Source: an uncultured Ignavibacteriota bacterium (lineage in GTDB: Bacteria > Bacteroidota > Ignavibacteria > Tepidaquicellales > Tepidaquicellaceae). From it: 23,969 nucleotides of DNA. The DNA is taken from positions 1-23,969 of the forward strand of contig CAIUQV010000090.1 in NCBI GenBank assembly GCA_903901375.1. Direction: 5' to 3'. The first letter of the stretch is position 1. Every line of letters starts with the position of its first letter. Shown here piece after piece: positions 1 to 7,858 of the stretch. The position numbers and the translations under genes are program-made. The notes beneath the pieces were generated by a model, which saw only the letters and a list, made by a program, of their open reading frames with translations, had not been told where the DNA came from and did not search any database.

Positions 1-1
1 A

Positions 2-1132
2 AAGATGGTGGGCAAGGATGAGGTGGAGCTTGTGCTGACGGATGACATTGTTGCGAGGATAATGACGCAGACCAGCCGGCAGTCGGGGCTGAGCGTGGTT
101 TATACGGAGCTGATGGATTTTGATGGTGCAGAGATATATTTCAATGAAGAGGAAATGCTTGAGGGTAAGACTTACGGTGAAGCACTTTTTGCATATAAAG
201 ATTCGGCAGTAATAGGGCTTCAGCTTCAGGATAAAACTGTTGCGATAAATCCTGACATGAATTACGTGATTAAAAAAGACGAGAAGGTGATTGCGATTAC
301 AGAAGATGATGATACCTTAATAATAGATAAAAATATGCAGCATGATTTTGATACTACAGTAATTGTGGAAGAATATACGAATGCAATAACTGCAGATAAG
401 ACTTTGTTACTCGGCTGGAACAGAAGAGCATACACAATAATAAATGAGATGGACAGCTATTCAGGTGTGGGCTCGACATTGCGGGTAGTCTCATCGTATC
501 CGATAGATGCGGCAGAGCAGGTAAGAATACAAAACGGTTTGCATTTTCTGAAAGTGGAATTTGAAATTGGAGATACAACCAGCAGAGAGGTTTTGGATTC
601 GCTTGATATATCATCATACGGTCATATACTTCTGTTGTGTTACAAAGAAGAGTTGAGTTTGCAGGAAGCTGATGCACATACACTTGTAACGCTGTTGCAT
701 TTAAGGAGTATATCGGAAAAACTTGGAAAGAGTATAAACATTGTGAGCGAAATGCTTGATATTCACAACAGGGAACTTGCAGAAGTAACAAAGGCAGATG
801 ATTTTATTGTGAGCGACAAGATGATAAGTCTTTTAATGACGCAGGTATCAGAAAACAAATATCTGATGCGTGTATTTGAAATACTTTTTGATGACGAGGG
901 AAGCGAGATATATCTGAAGCCTGTAACAAGATACATTAAGACTGATAAGCCGGTAGATTTTTATACCGTGCTTGAAAGTGCTAAACGAAAAGGCGAAACA
1001 GCTATTGGGTACAGGAAATTAGCTGAGGCATTCGACAGTAAAAAGAGCTATGGAGTTTATGTAAATCCTGTAAAGACTGAAAAAGTGAAGTTTTCAGATG
1101 GAGATAAGATAATAGTTCTGGCGGAAAACTGA
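2..1132 (+). CDS. CASTOR/POLLUX-type ion channel, regulatory (RCK-like) part, 5'-truncated by window edge
   Basis: This resembles the cytosolic region of bacterial homologues of the plant CASTOR/POLLUX/DMI1 cation channels, which gate a membrane pore through TrkA/RCK-like nucleotide-binding domains. Two things support the call. The first part carries a segment like the family's middle domain (around GAEIYFNEEEMLEGKTYGEA, then the VIAITEDDDT turn). The second part has an RCK-type opening, TLLLGWNRRAYTIINEMDSY, as in the second RCK domain of CASTOR. The frame is open to the left edge (AAG precedes the first ATG at 5), so that ATG is almost certainly internal. The pore helices and first RCK domain would lie outside the window. 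No transmembrane segment is visible, as expected for this portion. The first ~130 bases are richer in G+C than the rest. The next gene lies about 290 bp away. The family call is fairly firm; the ion transported is not inferable. Confidence 0.82.
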   Translation, partial: KMVGKDEVELVLTDDIVARIMTQTSRQSGLSVVYTELMDFDGAEIYFNEEEMLEGKTYGEALFAYKDSAVIGLQLQDKTVAINPDMNYVIKKDEKVIAITEDDDTLIIDKNMQHDFDTTVIVEEYTNAITADKTLLLGWNRRAYTIINEMDSYSGVGSTLRVVSSYPIDAAEQVRIQNGLHFLKVEFEIGDTTSREVLDSLDISSYGHILLLCYKEELSLQEADAHTLVTLLHLRSISEKLGKSINIVSEMLDIHNRELAEVTKADDFIVSDKMISLLMTQVSENKYLMRVFEILFDDEGSEIYLKPVTRYIKTDKPVDFYTVLESAKRKGETAIGYRKLAEAFDSKKSYGVYVNPVKTEKVKFSDGDKIIVLAEN

Positions 1133-1286
1133 GTAGAATACTTAATATCTAATCTATATTGTTGAATGGACAATTTGTTGGTTTACTTCTTGTGCATTAC
1201 TAAATATTTATTCTATTAAGTGTGTACTCATATAAAATAATATTAAAATCTTTATTTTCAGTAAAAAGTATTATGTTGCATATTAT

Positions 1287-1472
1287 TAAATTATGATGTA
1301 AGTTAAATCAAAGAAACAGGAGGATAAAAGTATGAAAATAAAAATTTATACTGTTTTGATTGCAACATTCTTTTTTTGCTAAATTATGATGTAAGTTAAA
1401 TCAAAGAAACAGGAGGATAAAAGTATGAAAATAAAAATTTATACTGTTTTGATTGCAACATTCTTTTTTTGC
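1287..1472 (+). repeat. perfect 93-bp tandem direct duplication (two copies)
   Basis: Bases 1287-1379 and 1380-1472 are identical over all 93 positions and directly adjacent. The unit contains a leader, an AGGAGG Shine-Dalgarno site (1318-1323 and 1411-1416), an ATG (1332 and 1425) and the first 16 codons of the following secreted protein. The period is 31 codons, so both ATGs are in the same frame. The junction creates a TAA stop at 1380-1382, so the first copy cannot read into the second. Absence of any mismatch, even in non-coding bases, suggests a very recent event or an assembly error. The 154 bp before it (1133-1286) are AT-rich and hold nothing I can assign. Confidence 0.97.
1332..1382 (+). 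other. 16-codon upstream mini-ORF made by the duplication
   Basis: The first repeat copy reads MKIKIYTVLIATFFFC and then stops at a TAA formed at the repeat junction. It has the same AGGAGG site (1318-1323, 8 bp before the ATG) as the true gene, so it should be initiated just as well. Its product would be a truncated signal peptide. The stop ends 42 bases before the real ATG at 1425. It is best seen as a duplicated, broken gene start; a regulatory effect is only inference. Confidence 0.5.
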
Positions 1473-2960
1473 CCATCATTATTTTCTCAATATTGGACAT
1501 TACAGAGCAGTGGTACTAATAAAATACTCGGTGAATCCTACTTTTTTAATCAAAATTCCGGCTGGATTGCAGGTGAGGGTACTTTACTTAAGACATCGAA
1601 TGGAGGCAGTAACTGGGTTAGTCAGATCATTCCATCTTTGTATACTTACGGCGGAATACAGTTTCAGAATGTGGACACCGGCTGGATTGCAGGTTCGTAC
1701 GGAGATTATTTAACCTCTACCGGTATACTACTAAAAACATTAAATGGTGGAATAACATGGGCTACTATTTATAATTCTACCAGGGGTTTATGGGATGTAG
1801 TATTTATAAATTCAAATACCGGTTTTGTTTGTGGTGACATGAAATACTTTGCTAAAACAACAAACGGCGGGTTAAACTGGACGCAGAAAAATTTAGGTTC
1901 TACCACGAGCGAGTTTTTCCAGATGGCTTTTCCCGATAATAATACGGGATATATCGTCGGAAGTCATAATGAAATTTTTAAGACATCAGATGCAGGAGAA
2001 AATTGGGTTCAGCAGAACGTAAGCGTTGCGAGTTGGTTACGTGATGTAAGTTTCCTTAATGTAAATACAGGAGTTGCAGTGGGGTCAAACGGTGTGATAC
2101 TTAAGACTACTAACGGTGGTACTAATTGGGTTCAGAAAACTGTTACCGGAATTTCTTCATACCTTTTTTCTGTTCATTTTTTTGAAACAGGAACCGGTTG
2201 GATTGCAGGATGGGATAATACTCTATTGAGGTCAACTAATTTTGGTGAAAACTGGAGTATAATTGGTGGTTTACCTGGAAATAATCAGTTAACGAATATA
2301 AATTTTTATAATCAGAGCACAGGATGGTTATTAGGATATAACGGTATTATTCTGAAAACAACAAACGGTGGGACGCCATTGAGTGCACCACAGTTAGTTT
2401 ATCCTTTAAATAATTCAACAATACACACAACAAAACCGGGACTTACCTTTACTTATGTTCCGGAAGCATTAAGTTACTTTATTCAGATTTCACCAACCAG
2501 CAGTTTTGTTACCCTGACAGATTATGCTTATCTGACCTCAAATCAATATACGGTTCCACCAGGGAAATTAACCGGAGGAAATAACTATTACTGGAGAGTT
2601 AAAGCTATAGCAGGAGCAGTTGAAAGTGAATGGTCGACAATTTGGAGTTTTTATGTACATCCAGATGCGATATTAAATATTGGTACAGAAATTCCAGACG
2701 AATATACACTTGAGCAGAATTATCCAAATCCTTTCAATCCATCAACGAGAATAAAGTTTGGAATTAAAGAAAAGGGAGACCTTGGTATATCAATTTTTGA
2801 TGCGAACGGTAAAACAGTTAAAACAGAAAACAATAAAACGGTAAGTCCCGGATATTATGAATACACTCTGAATATGAATAACTTTCCAACCGGAGTATAT
2901 TATTTCCGTTATTCAATTAACGGTATAAATAAAACTGTGAAAATGCTACTGATAAAATAG
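1425..2960 (+). CDS. secreted T9SS cargo protein with YCF48/BNR-like beta-propeller
   Basis: A predicted secreted surface protein of 511 residues. Residues 1-22 form a signal peptide (KIYTVLIATFFF core, cleavage likely after LFSQ). Residues ~25-320 hold seven repeats of the form TGWIAG...ILKTTNGGTNW, the pattern of YCF48-like/sortilin-type propeller blades. Residues ~321-415 look like a fibronectin-III-type beta-sandwich (YYWRVKA, then SEWSTIWSF). Residues ~425-511 are a T9SS type A sorting domain starting EYTLEQNYPNPFNPS and ending in a basic/hydrophobic strand (KTVKMLLIK). Such domains direct export across the outer membrane by the Por/Gld machinery, none of which lies here. The start at 1425 is set by AGGAGG at 1411-1416 and by the signal peptide. 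The leader and first codons are exactly duplicated upstream. The gene is monocistronic with its own terminator. Ligand or enzymatic role unknown. Confidence 0.9.
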   Translation: MKIKIYTVLIATFFFCPSLFSQYWTLQSSGTNKILGESYFFNQNSGWIAGEGTLLKTSNGGSNWVSQIIPSLYTYGGIQFQNVDTGWIAGSYGDYLTSTGILLKTLNGGITWATIYNSTRGLWDVVFINSNTGFVCGDMKYFAKTTNGGLNWTQKNLGSTTSEFFQMAFPDNNTGYIVGSHNEIFKTSDAGENWVQQNVSVASWLRDVSFLNVNTGVAVGSNGVILKTTNGGTNWVQKTVTGISSYLFSVHFFETGTGWIAGWDNTLLRSTNFGENWSIIGGLPGNNQLTNINFYNQSTGWLLGYNGIILKTTNGGTPLSAPQLVYPLNNSTIHTTKPGLTFTYVPEALSYFIQISPTSSFVTLTDYAYLTSNQYTVPPGKLTGGNNYYWRVKAIAGAVESEWSTIWSFYVHPDAILNIGTEIPDEYTLEQNYPNPFNPSTRIKFGIKEKGDLGISIFDANGKTVKTENNKTVSPGYYEYTLNMNNFPTGVYYFRYSINGINKTVKMLLIK

Positions 2961-3006
2961 GGATGAATATCCTTATAGTAAACAAACATAATATTTTACG
3001 GATTAG

Positions 3007-3041
3007 AAAATATGGTTAAAAATTCTTTTAACCATATTTTT
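3007..3041 (+). terminator. strong AT-rich hairpin terminator after the propeller gene
   Basis: AAAATATGGTTAAAA (3007-3021) pairs perfectly with TTTTAACCATATTTT (3026-3040) around an ATTC loop: 15 base pairs, followed by T. It sits 46 bases after the stop at 2960. The A-run on its left side means it could act on either strand. Confidence 0.85.
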
Positions 3042-3109
3042 GTTATTAGTCATTATATTTCCCTTTTAAAAAAGATCGCGAAATAATACTTTCATTTAAA
3101 TTTATATTA

Positions 3110-4480
3110 ATGTCCTCAAAGAGCAAAACAAATTTTGTATGTCAGAACTGCGGATATACTTCACCGCGATGGACGGGTAAGTGCCCTTCTTGTGAGCAAT
3201 GGAATACTTTTGAAGAAATACTTACAGAGTCCCGTAAGGTGAAATCGAGTAAAGCAGTTTCTGATAAAAACATTAAAGCAAGTATCCAAACGCTTGATGA
3301 TATTATACACGAACAGGATGGCAACAGAACGCCGACAAAAATCAGCGAGCTCGACAGGGTTCTTGGGGGTGGTATAGTGAACGGGTCTGTTATGCTGATT
3401 GGGGGTGATCCGGGAATTGGCAAGTCAACACTGATGCTTCAGATAGCCGGTAATTTAAGCGGGAAAAAGTTTTTATATGTAAGTGGAGAAGAATCTCCGT
3501 CGCAGATAAAGATGCGGGCTGACAGGCTTGGAGTGAAGGTGAACAATTTTTATGTGCTGCCTGAAACGAACCTTGATACAGTTGCATCTGCAATAGAGAT
3601 TGAGAAACCAGATTTTGTTGTTGTTGATTCAATACAGACAGTGTTTCTTCCCGAGCTTGAAAGTTCTCCGGGTACAATTTCACAGTTAAGAGAATCTACA
3701 TCATACTTGATAAAGATTGCAAAGACTACGAATATACCTATTTTTCTAGTGGGGCATATTACAAAGGACGGAACTATTGCAGGTCCAAAAGTGATAGAGC
3801 ATATGGTTGATGTGGTACTACAATTCGAGGGAGAACGAACTCATTTCTACAGAATGCTACGTGGAATGAAAAACCGTTTTGGGTCAACGAATGAAATTGG
3901 CATTTTTGAAATGACGGAAAAGGGATTGAAAGAAGTAACCAATCCGAGTGAAGTGTTTTTATCGCAAAGAAACTATGGTGCTTCGGGATGTGTGATATCA
4001 TCAGCAATAGAAGGTACGCGTCCGATACTGATAGAGGTTCAGGCACTTGTATCTTCATCGTCTTACGGTGTGCCGCAAAGAACTGCAATGGGATTTGATT
4101 ACAAAAGGCTTAGTATATTGAATGCAGTGCTTGAAAAGAAACTCGGATTGTTTTTAAACAAACACGATGTATTCCTGAATATTGCAGGCGGTGTAAAGAT
4201 TGATGAAACGGCGGTAGACCTTGCTGCAGCAATGAGTATTTATTCTTCTGCGAAGGATATTCCGGTCGATTCTGAAACAGTTATAATCGGTGAGGTAGGT
4301 TTGGCAGGGGAGATAAGAACTATTTCAAATATCGAAAAGAGAATTAATGAGGCAGAAAAACTTGGTTTTAAGAAAATTATTTTACCAAAGAATAATCTGA
4401 AGCATATAAACATAAAGAAATATAAGATTGAAGTGATTGGTATCGAAAAGATTAAAGATGCCATTTCAGTTTTGATATAA
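3110..4480 (+). CDS. radA: DNA repair protein RadA
   Basis: RadA is a RecA-like, DnaB-type helicase that drives branch migration of recombination intermediates in the cytoplasm. At 456 residues it has the normal family length. Residues 11-28 form a C4 zinc finger (C11, C14, C25, C28; CQNCGYTSPRWTGKCPSC). Residues 98-107 are the Walker A motif GGDPGIGKST. A Walker B strand (FVVVDSIQT) lies near 170-178. The RadA-specific KNRFG motif follows near residue 255, and the C-terminal third is the Lon-protease-like domain (LNIAGGVKIDETAVDLA...). The ATG at 3110 has no Shine-Dalgarno site, only an AT-rich leader. It begins a two-gene plus-strand unit with fbp, 18 bp downstream. Confidence 0.97.
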   Translation: MSSKSKTNFVCQNCGYTSPRWTGKCPSCEQWNTFEEILTESRKVKSSKAVSDKNIKASIQTLDDIIHEQDGNRTPTKISELDRVLGGGIVNGSVMLIGGDPGIGKSTLMLQIAGNLSGKKFLYVSGEESPSQIKMRADRLGVKVNNFYVLPETNLDTVASAIEIEKPDFVVVDSIQTVFLPELESSPGTISQLRESTSYLIKIAKTTNIPIFLVGHITKDGTIAGPKVIEHMVDVVLQFEGERTHFYRMLRGMKNRFGSTNEIGIFEMTEKGLKEVTNPSEVFLSQRNYGASGCVISSAIEGTRPILIEVQALVSSSSYGVPQRTAMGFDYKRLSILNAVLEKKLGLFLNKHDVFLNIAGGVKIDETAVDLAAAMSIYSSAKDIPVDSETVIIGEVGLAGEIRTISNIEKRINEAEKLGFKKIILPKNNLKHINIKKYKIEVIGIEKIKDAISVLI

Positions 4481-4498
4481 AATAAACGGAGATTAAAA

Positions 4499-5506
4499 AT
4501 GATTAACAGACTTACAACACTTAACAGACACATCATCGAAGAGGAAAGAAGAATACCCGGTGCAACAGGACAGCTTTCTGATTTGCTTGGCGATATAGCG
4601 CTGGCGTGCAAAGTAGTATCGCTTGAGGTTAACAAGGCAGGGTTGATAGATATACTCGGGCTTACGGGTGACGAGAATGTTCAGGGTGAGGAAGTGAAGA
4701 AGCTGGATGTGTATGCGAATGAGACGCTGAAAAATATTATGAGAATAGGCGGACACGCTTGTGCATTGTGCTCTGAGGAAGAAGAAACTTTTGTCCCAAT
4801 TGATGAAGTGTATTCGGATTATTCGCATAAATATATTGTTCATTTTGATCCTCTTGACGGTTCATCAAACATTGACGCAAATATTTCTATTGGAACAATA
4901 TTTTCTATTTATAAAAGATTATCTATAAGCGGTCCGGGAACTATTGAGGATTGTTTGCAGCACGGATACAAACAGGTAGCTGCGGGATATGTAGTTTATG
5001 GTTCAAGTACGATTATGGTTTACACTGCCGGCAGGGGTGTGCATGGGTTTACACTTGATCCGGCTATTGGTGAGTTTTTTATTTCATATAATAATCTGAT
5101 GATTCCGAAGAAATCTAAAACTTATTCGGTGAATGAAGGTAATTATGCTAAATGGTCAAAGGGAATGCAGAATTATATAGATTATCTTAAGCAGTTCGAT
5201 AAAGAAACCGGCAGACCATATTCCTCAAGGTATGTGGGTTCACTCGTTGCAGATTTTCACAGGAATCTTTTGTACGGCGGAATATTTTTATACCCTGCTG
5301 ACGGAAAGAATAAAAACGGAAAACTAAGATTAATGTATGAAGCAAATCCGCTTGCATTTCTAGTTGAACAGGCAGGTGGTTTGGCAATTGACGGTAAAAA
5401 CAGAATACTCGATATACATCCTTCAAGTCTGCATCAGCGAACACCGTTGATTATCGGAAGCTATGAAGATGTCTTAATTGCAAAGAAATTTCTCGAGAAA
5501 GACTGA
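4499..5506 (+). CDS. fbp: class I fructose-1,6-bisphosphatase
   Basis: This hydrolyses fructose 1,6-bisphosphate to fructose 6-phosphate, the committed step of gluconeogenesis, in the cytoplasm. The class I metal-binding signature FDPLDGSSNIDANISIGTIF begins at residue 116 (D117, D120 and the GSS loop). The class I sugar-binding end LRLMYEANPLAFLVEQAGG is present near residues 278-296. At 335 residues it matches the family length, and the opening TLNRHIIEEERRIPGATGQL is typical. A short GGAG lies 8 bases upstream of the ATG. It follows radA by 18 bp without a terminator, so co-transcription is likely although the functions are unrelated. No terminator is visible before the glycosyltransferase 56 bp downstream. 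Confidence 0.97.
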   Translation: MINRLTTLNRHIIEEERRIPGATGQLSDLLGDIALACKVVSLEVNKAGLIDILGLTGDENVQGEEVKKLDVYANETLKNIMRIGGHACALCSEEEETFVPIDEVYSDYSHKYIVHFDPLDGSSNIDANISIGTIFSIYKRLSISGPGTIEDCLQHGYKQVAAGYVVYGSSTIMVYTAGRGVHGFTLDPAIGEFFISYNNLMIPKKSKTYSVNEGNYAKWSKGMQNYIDYLKQFDKETGRPYSSRYVGSLVADFHRNLLYGGIFLYPADGKNKNGKLRLMYEANPLAFLVEQAGGLAIDGKNRILDIHPSSLHQRTPLIIGSYEDVLIAKKFLEKD

Positions 5507-5557
5507 TTCCTCTTAAAGGCTTTATGAAATGGAATTACAATTGATTTTCATAATGTC

Positions 5558-5565
5558 TATATTTG
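5558..5565 (+). promoter_or_regulatory. possible -7 promoter element TATATTTG
   Basis: TATATTTG fits the Bacteroidota -7 consensus TAnnTTTG exactly. The matching -33 position (5535-5538) reads TTAC rather than TTTG, so only half the promoter is convincing. The element overlaps the TTG (5563-5565) that would otherwise be the start of the glycosyltransferase, which bears on start choice. It could be chance in AT-rich DNA. Confidence 0.25.
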
Positions 5566-6735
5566 GCTCAATATTTTAAGGAATTGAGAGAAAAGAAGAA
5601 AATTGTTATAGTCGGGCCTGCATATCCTTACAGAGGTGGAAACGCACTTTATGTGTCGTTTTTATATGATGTGTTGAAAGCAAAATATGATGTTGAGATA
5701 GTTAATTATAAACTATTGTATCCCTCTATTTTATTTCCGGGTACTACACAGAATGATATAAGTGGATTTGTTATTAAAGAGTCTATTAGCAAGAGAATAA
5801 TAAACTCTGTAAACCCGTTTACTTGGTTTCAAGCAGCAAAGCATATAAATAATTTACAAGCTGATTTGGTATATTTTGATTGGTGGAATCCATTTTTCGG
5901 CCCTTCTCACAGAGTGATTTCTTCTTTAATTAAAAAGCAGTACAGGGATAGAATTATTTTTATAACTGAAAATGTAATGTCCCATGAGGGAAGATTCATT
6001 GATCGGTTACTTACCAAGATGGGTCTGAAGAATGCAAACGCTTTTGTTGCTCTTTCAAACATCGTTGAAGATGCATTAAAAGATTTTACAAATAAGAAAA
6101 TATATAAATCTGCATTGCCTATATATGGTGGTTACAATCTGAATAAGAACCTTGATGTGAGTAAACAAAAAGTTGAATTCGGTTTTAAAGAAGATGATGA
6201 TATATTGTTGTTTTTTGGATATGTGAGGAAGTATAAAGGTTTGAATGTACTGATTGATGCTATGCCGGGGATAATCAAAAAGCATCCCCAGGTAAAACTA
6301 CTGATTGTAGGTGAGTTCTATGATTCCCCTGATAAATATTACGAACAAATAAATAATCTTGGTTTAAAAGAGAACGTGAAGGTTGTTCAGAGGTTTGTTC
6401 CAAATGAAGAAGTGGGAAAATATTATTCCGTAGCAGACATGGTTGTTCTGCCATATTTATCGGCAACACAGAGTGGTGTGTTGAACATAGCTTATGGTTT
6501 CGGCAAACCCGTTATCGTAACAAATGTTGGTGGTCTTGCCGAAGATGTAGTTGACGGAAAAACAGGCTACATAATAAAACCACTGGACGAGAATGCGATT
6601 ATAAAAGCAGTCGATAAGTTTTTTGGAGACAGAGGAATGATTGATTTTGAGGCTAACATAAATAATAAACTTGAAGATAATTTATTTAATAAATTTCCCG
6701 AGCTTACGGAACAAATACTTAAGGAGATAGAATGA
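5563..6735 (+). CDS. glycosyltransferase family 4
   Basis: A GT-B fold, retaining glycosyltransferase predicted to add a sugar to a surface glycan on the cytoplasmic side. The N-terminal Rossmann half opens with IVIVGPAYPYRGGNALY (residues ~13-29), the usual GT4 glycine-rich loop. The C-terminal half has FFGYVRKYKGLNVLIDAM (~217) and the nucleotide-sugar site GVLNIAYGFGKPVIVTNVGG (~305-324) with the following E (GLAEDVVDGKTGYI). The start is unsure: a stop at 5551 leaves no in-frame ATG, so TTG 5563 or TTG 5584 must be used. The ATG at 5553 is out of frame and stops after eight codons. The stop overlaps the next gene's ATG (ATGA), so the two are translationally coupled. Donor and acceptor cannot be named from sequence. 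Confidence 0.92.
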   Translation: MAQYFKELREKKKIVIVGPAYPYRGGNALYVSFLYDVLKAKYDVEIVNYKLLYPSILFPGTTQNDISGFVIKESISKRIINSVNPFTWFQAAKHINNLQADLVYFDWWNPFFGPSHRVISSLIKKQYRDRIIFITENVMSHEGRFIDRLLTKMGLKNANAFVALSNIVEDALKDFTNKKIYKSALPIYGGYNLNKNLDVSKQKVEFGFKEDDDILLFFGYVRKYKGLNVLIDAMPGIIKKHPQVKLLIVGEFYDSPDKYYEQINNLGLKENVKVVQRFVPNEEVGKYYSVADMVVLPYLSATQSGVLNIAYGFGKPVIVTNVGGLAEDVVDGKTGYIIKPLDENAIIKAVDKFFGDRGMIDFEANINNKLEDNLFNKFPELTEQILKEIE

Positions 6736-7847
6736 TTTTAAAGTATGATTGTAAGTACTTTCCCGGAGACCGACCCTGTAAATACCATAAGTCAGAGGGG
6801 GTTGTCTGTGATTCATGCGGTTATTATTCATCAGGCGATAAGATGATACTTATAATAAAGCTTGATGCAATTGGTGATGTACTGCGTACAACTTCGATTC
6901 TTCATTCTCTTAAGAAAAAGTATTCTGGTTCGTGTATAAACTGGCTGACAAAAGCTAACGCAGCTGAACTGTTCAGGAATAATGAATATGTAGATAAAAT
7001 ATTAGTGTATGAGAATAACCATACTTTATCAGACATTAGTCTTGTGAAATATAATTTAGTAATAAATCTTGATCCTTCGCCAGTAAGTTCATCTCTTGCT
7101 TCATTTGCGAGGGGAGATTTTAAGATAGGTTTTGGACTGAATGAAAAAGGGAAGGTTTATCCGTTTAACAAGGAAGCCGAAGAGTGGTTTGAAATGGGAG
7201 CTTTCGACTTTCTGAAAGCAAAGAATACTAAAACATATCAGAAAGTGATTCACGAAATCTGTTCACTTGAATATGAAAAAGGCAGAATAGTTTTTAACCT
7301 TACTAAAGATGAGTATTTAAAAGGAAAAAAATTTTACGACACTAACGAACTTTCAAAGTTTGATAAAATAATAGGAATTAATGCAGGTGCAAGCAACAGA
7401 TGGGAATTTAAAAAATGGAGAAAAGAAGGATATATTGACCTTATGAAGAAACTTTCCAAGGATTATAAATGTGCGTTTCTACTATTTGGTGGTGGAAATG
7501 AAGTTGAACTAAACAAACAACTCTCAAAAGAGTGTAAGAATGTGTTTGATACTGGAAGTGATAACTCACTGAGAATCTTTGCATCTTATGTTAACCTTTG
7601 TGATGTTCTTGTTACGGGTGATACTTTGGCACTGCATATAGCGACAGCACTTGAAATTCCTTCGGTTTGTATTTTCGGTCCTACTTCTTATGCTGAAATT
7701 GAAGATTATGGACTTGTAAGGAAAGTTTATCCAGCTATGGACTGTCTTGTCTGCTATAAAAACCAATGCAACTTTAAGCCTAATTGTATGGAATTAGTAA
7801 CAACAGAAATGGTTTTAAAAGAAGTAAACACAATTTTAGAAAATTAA
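6732..7847 (+). CDS. glycosyltransferase family 9 (heptosyltransferase-like) with terminal cysteine clusters
   Basis: Resembles ADP-heptose:LPS heptosyltransferases, which extend the lipopolysaccharide core. IIKLDAIGDVLRTTSILHSL (residues ~41-60) is the GT9 N-terminal signature, GINAGAS...WEFKKW (~215-227) matches the GT9 mid motif, and GDTLALHIATALEIPSVCIFGPT (~296-318) is the diagnostic donor-binding motif. Two additions stand out: an N-terminal extension with C7, C16, C26 and C29 before the Rossmann fold, and a C-terminal C338-x2-C341-x4-C346-x5-C352 cluster. These may bind zinc or an iron-sulfur cluster, or form disulfides. AAGGAG sits just before the ATG, which overlaps the previous stop. 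The methyltransferase follows 11 bp later. Heptose as the donor is inference. Confidence 0.92.
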   Translation: MILKYDCKYFPGDRPCKYHKSEGVVCDSCGYYSSGDKMILIIKLDAIGDVLRTTSILHSLKKKYSGSCINWLTKANAAELFRNNEYVDKILVYENNHTLSDISLVKYNLVINLDPSPVSSSLASFARGDFKIGFGLNEKGKVYPFNKEAEEWFEMGAFDFLKAKNTKTYQKVIHEICSLEYEKGRIVFNLTKDEYLKGKKFYDTNELSKFDKIIGINAGASNRWEFKKWRKEGYIDLMKKLSKDYKCAFLLFGGGNEVELNKQLSKECKNVFDTGSDNSLRIFASYVNLCDVLVTGDTLALHIATALEIPSVCIFGPTSYAEIEDYGLVRKVYPAMDCLVCYKNQCNFKPNCMELVTTEMVLKEVNTILEN

Positions 7848-7858
7848 ATCTATAGATT

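Noticed and set aside
1453..1713. Plus-strand open frame in another register inside the propeller gene
   Set aside because: Overlaps a well-supported signal peptide and beta-propeller gene; no ribosome site or homology signal.
1580..2390. Repeated nucleotide pattern like AAGACnACnAACGGnGG at irregular intervals, considered as a CRISPR or repeat array
   Set aside because: The repeats are in frame and encode the KTTNGGTNW blades of the beta-propeller; spacing and sequence vary as protein repeats do.
4240..4843. Long minus-strand open frames across radA and fbp (about 116-131 residues)
   Set aside because: They lie antisense to two strongly supported genes, show no domains, and have biased composition expected from shadow frames.
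5553..5579. ATG at 5553 as the GT4 start with a frameshift
   Set aside because: It reads eight codons then TAA; the TTG frame gives a normal GT4 N terminus, so a frameshift is not needed.
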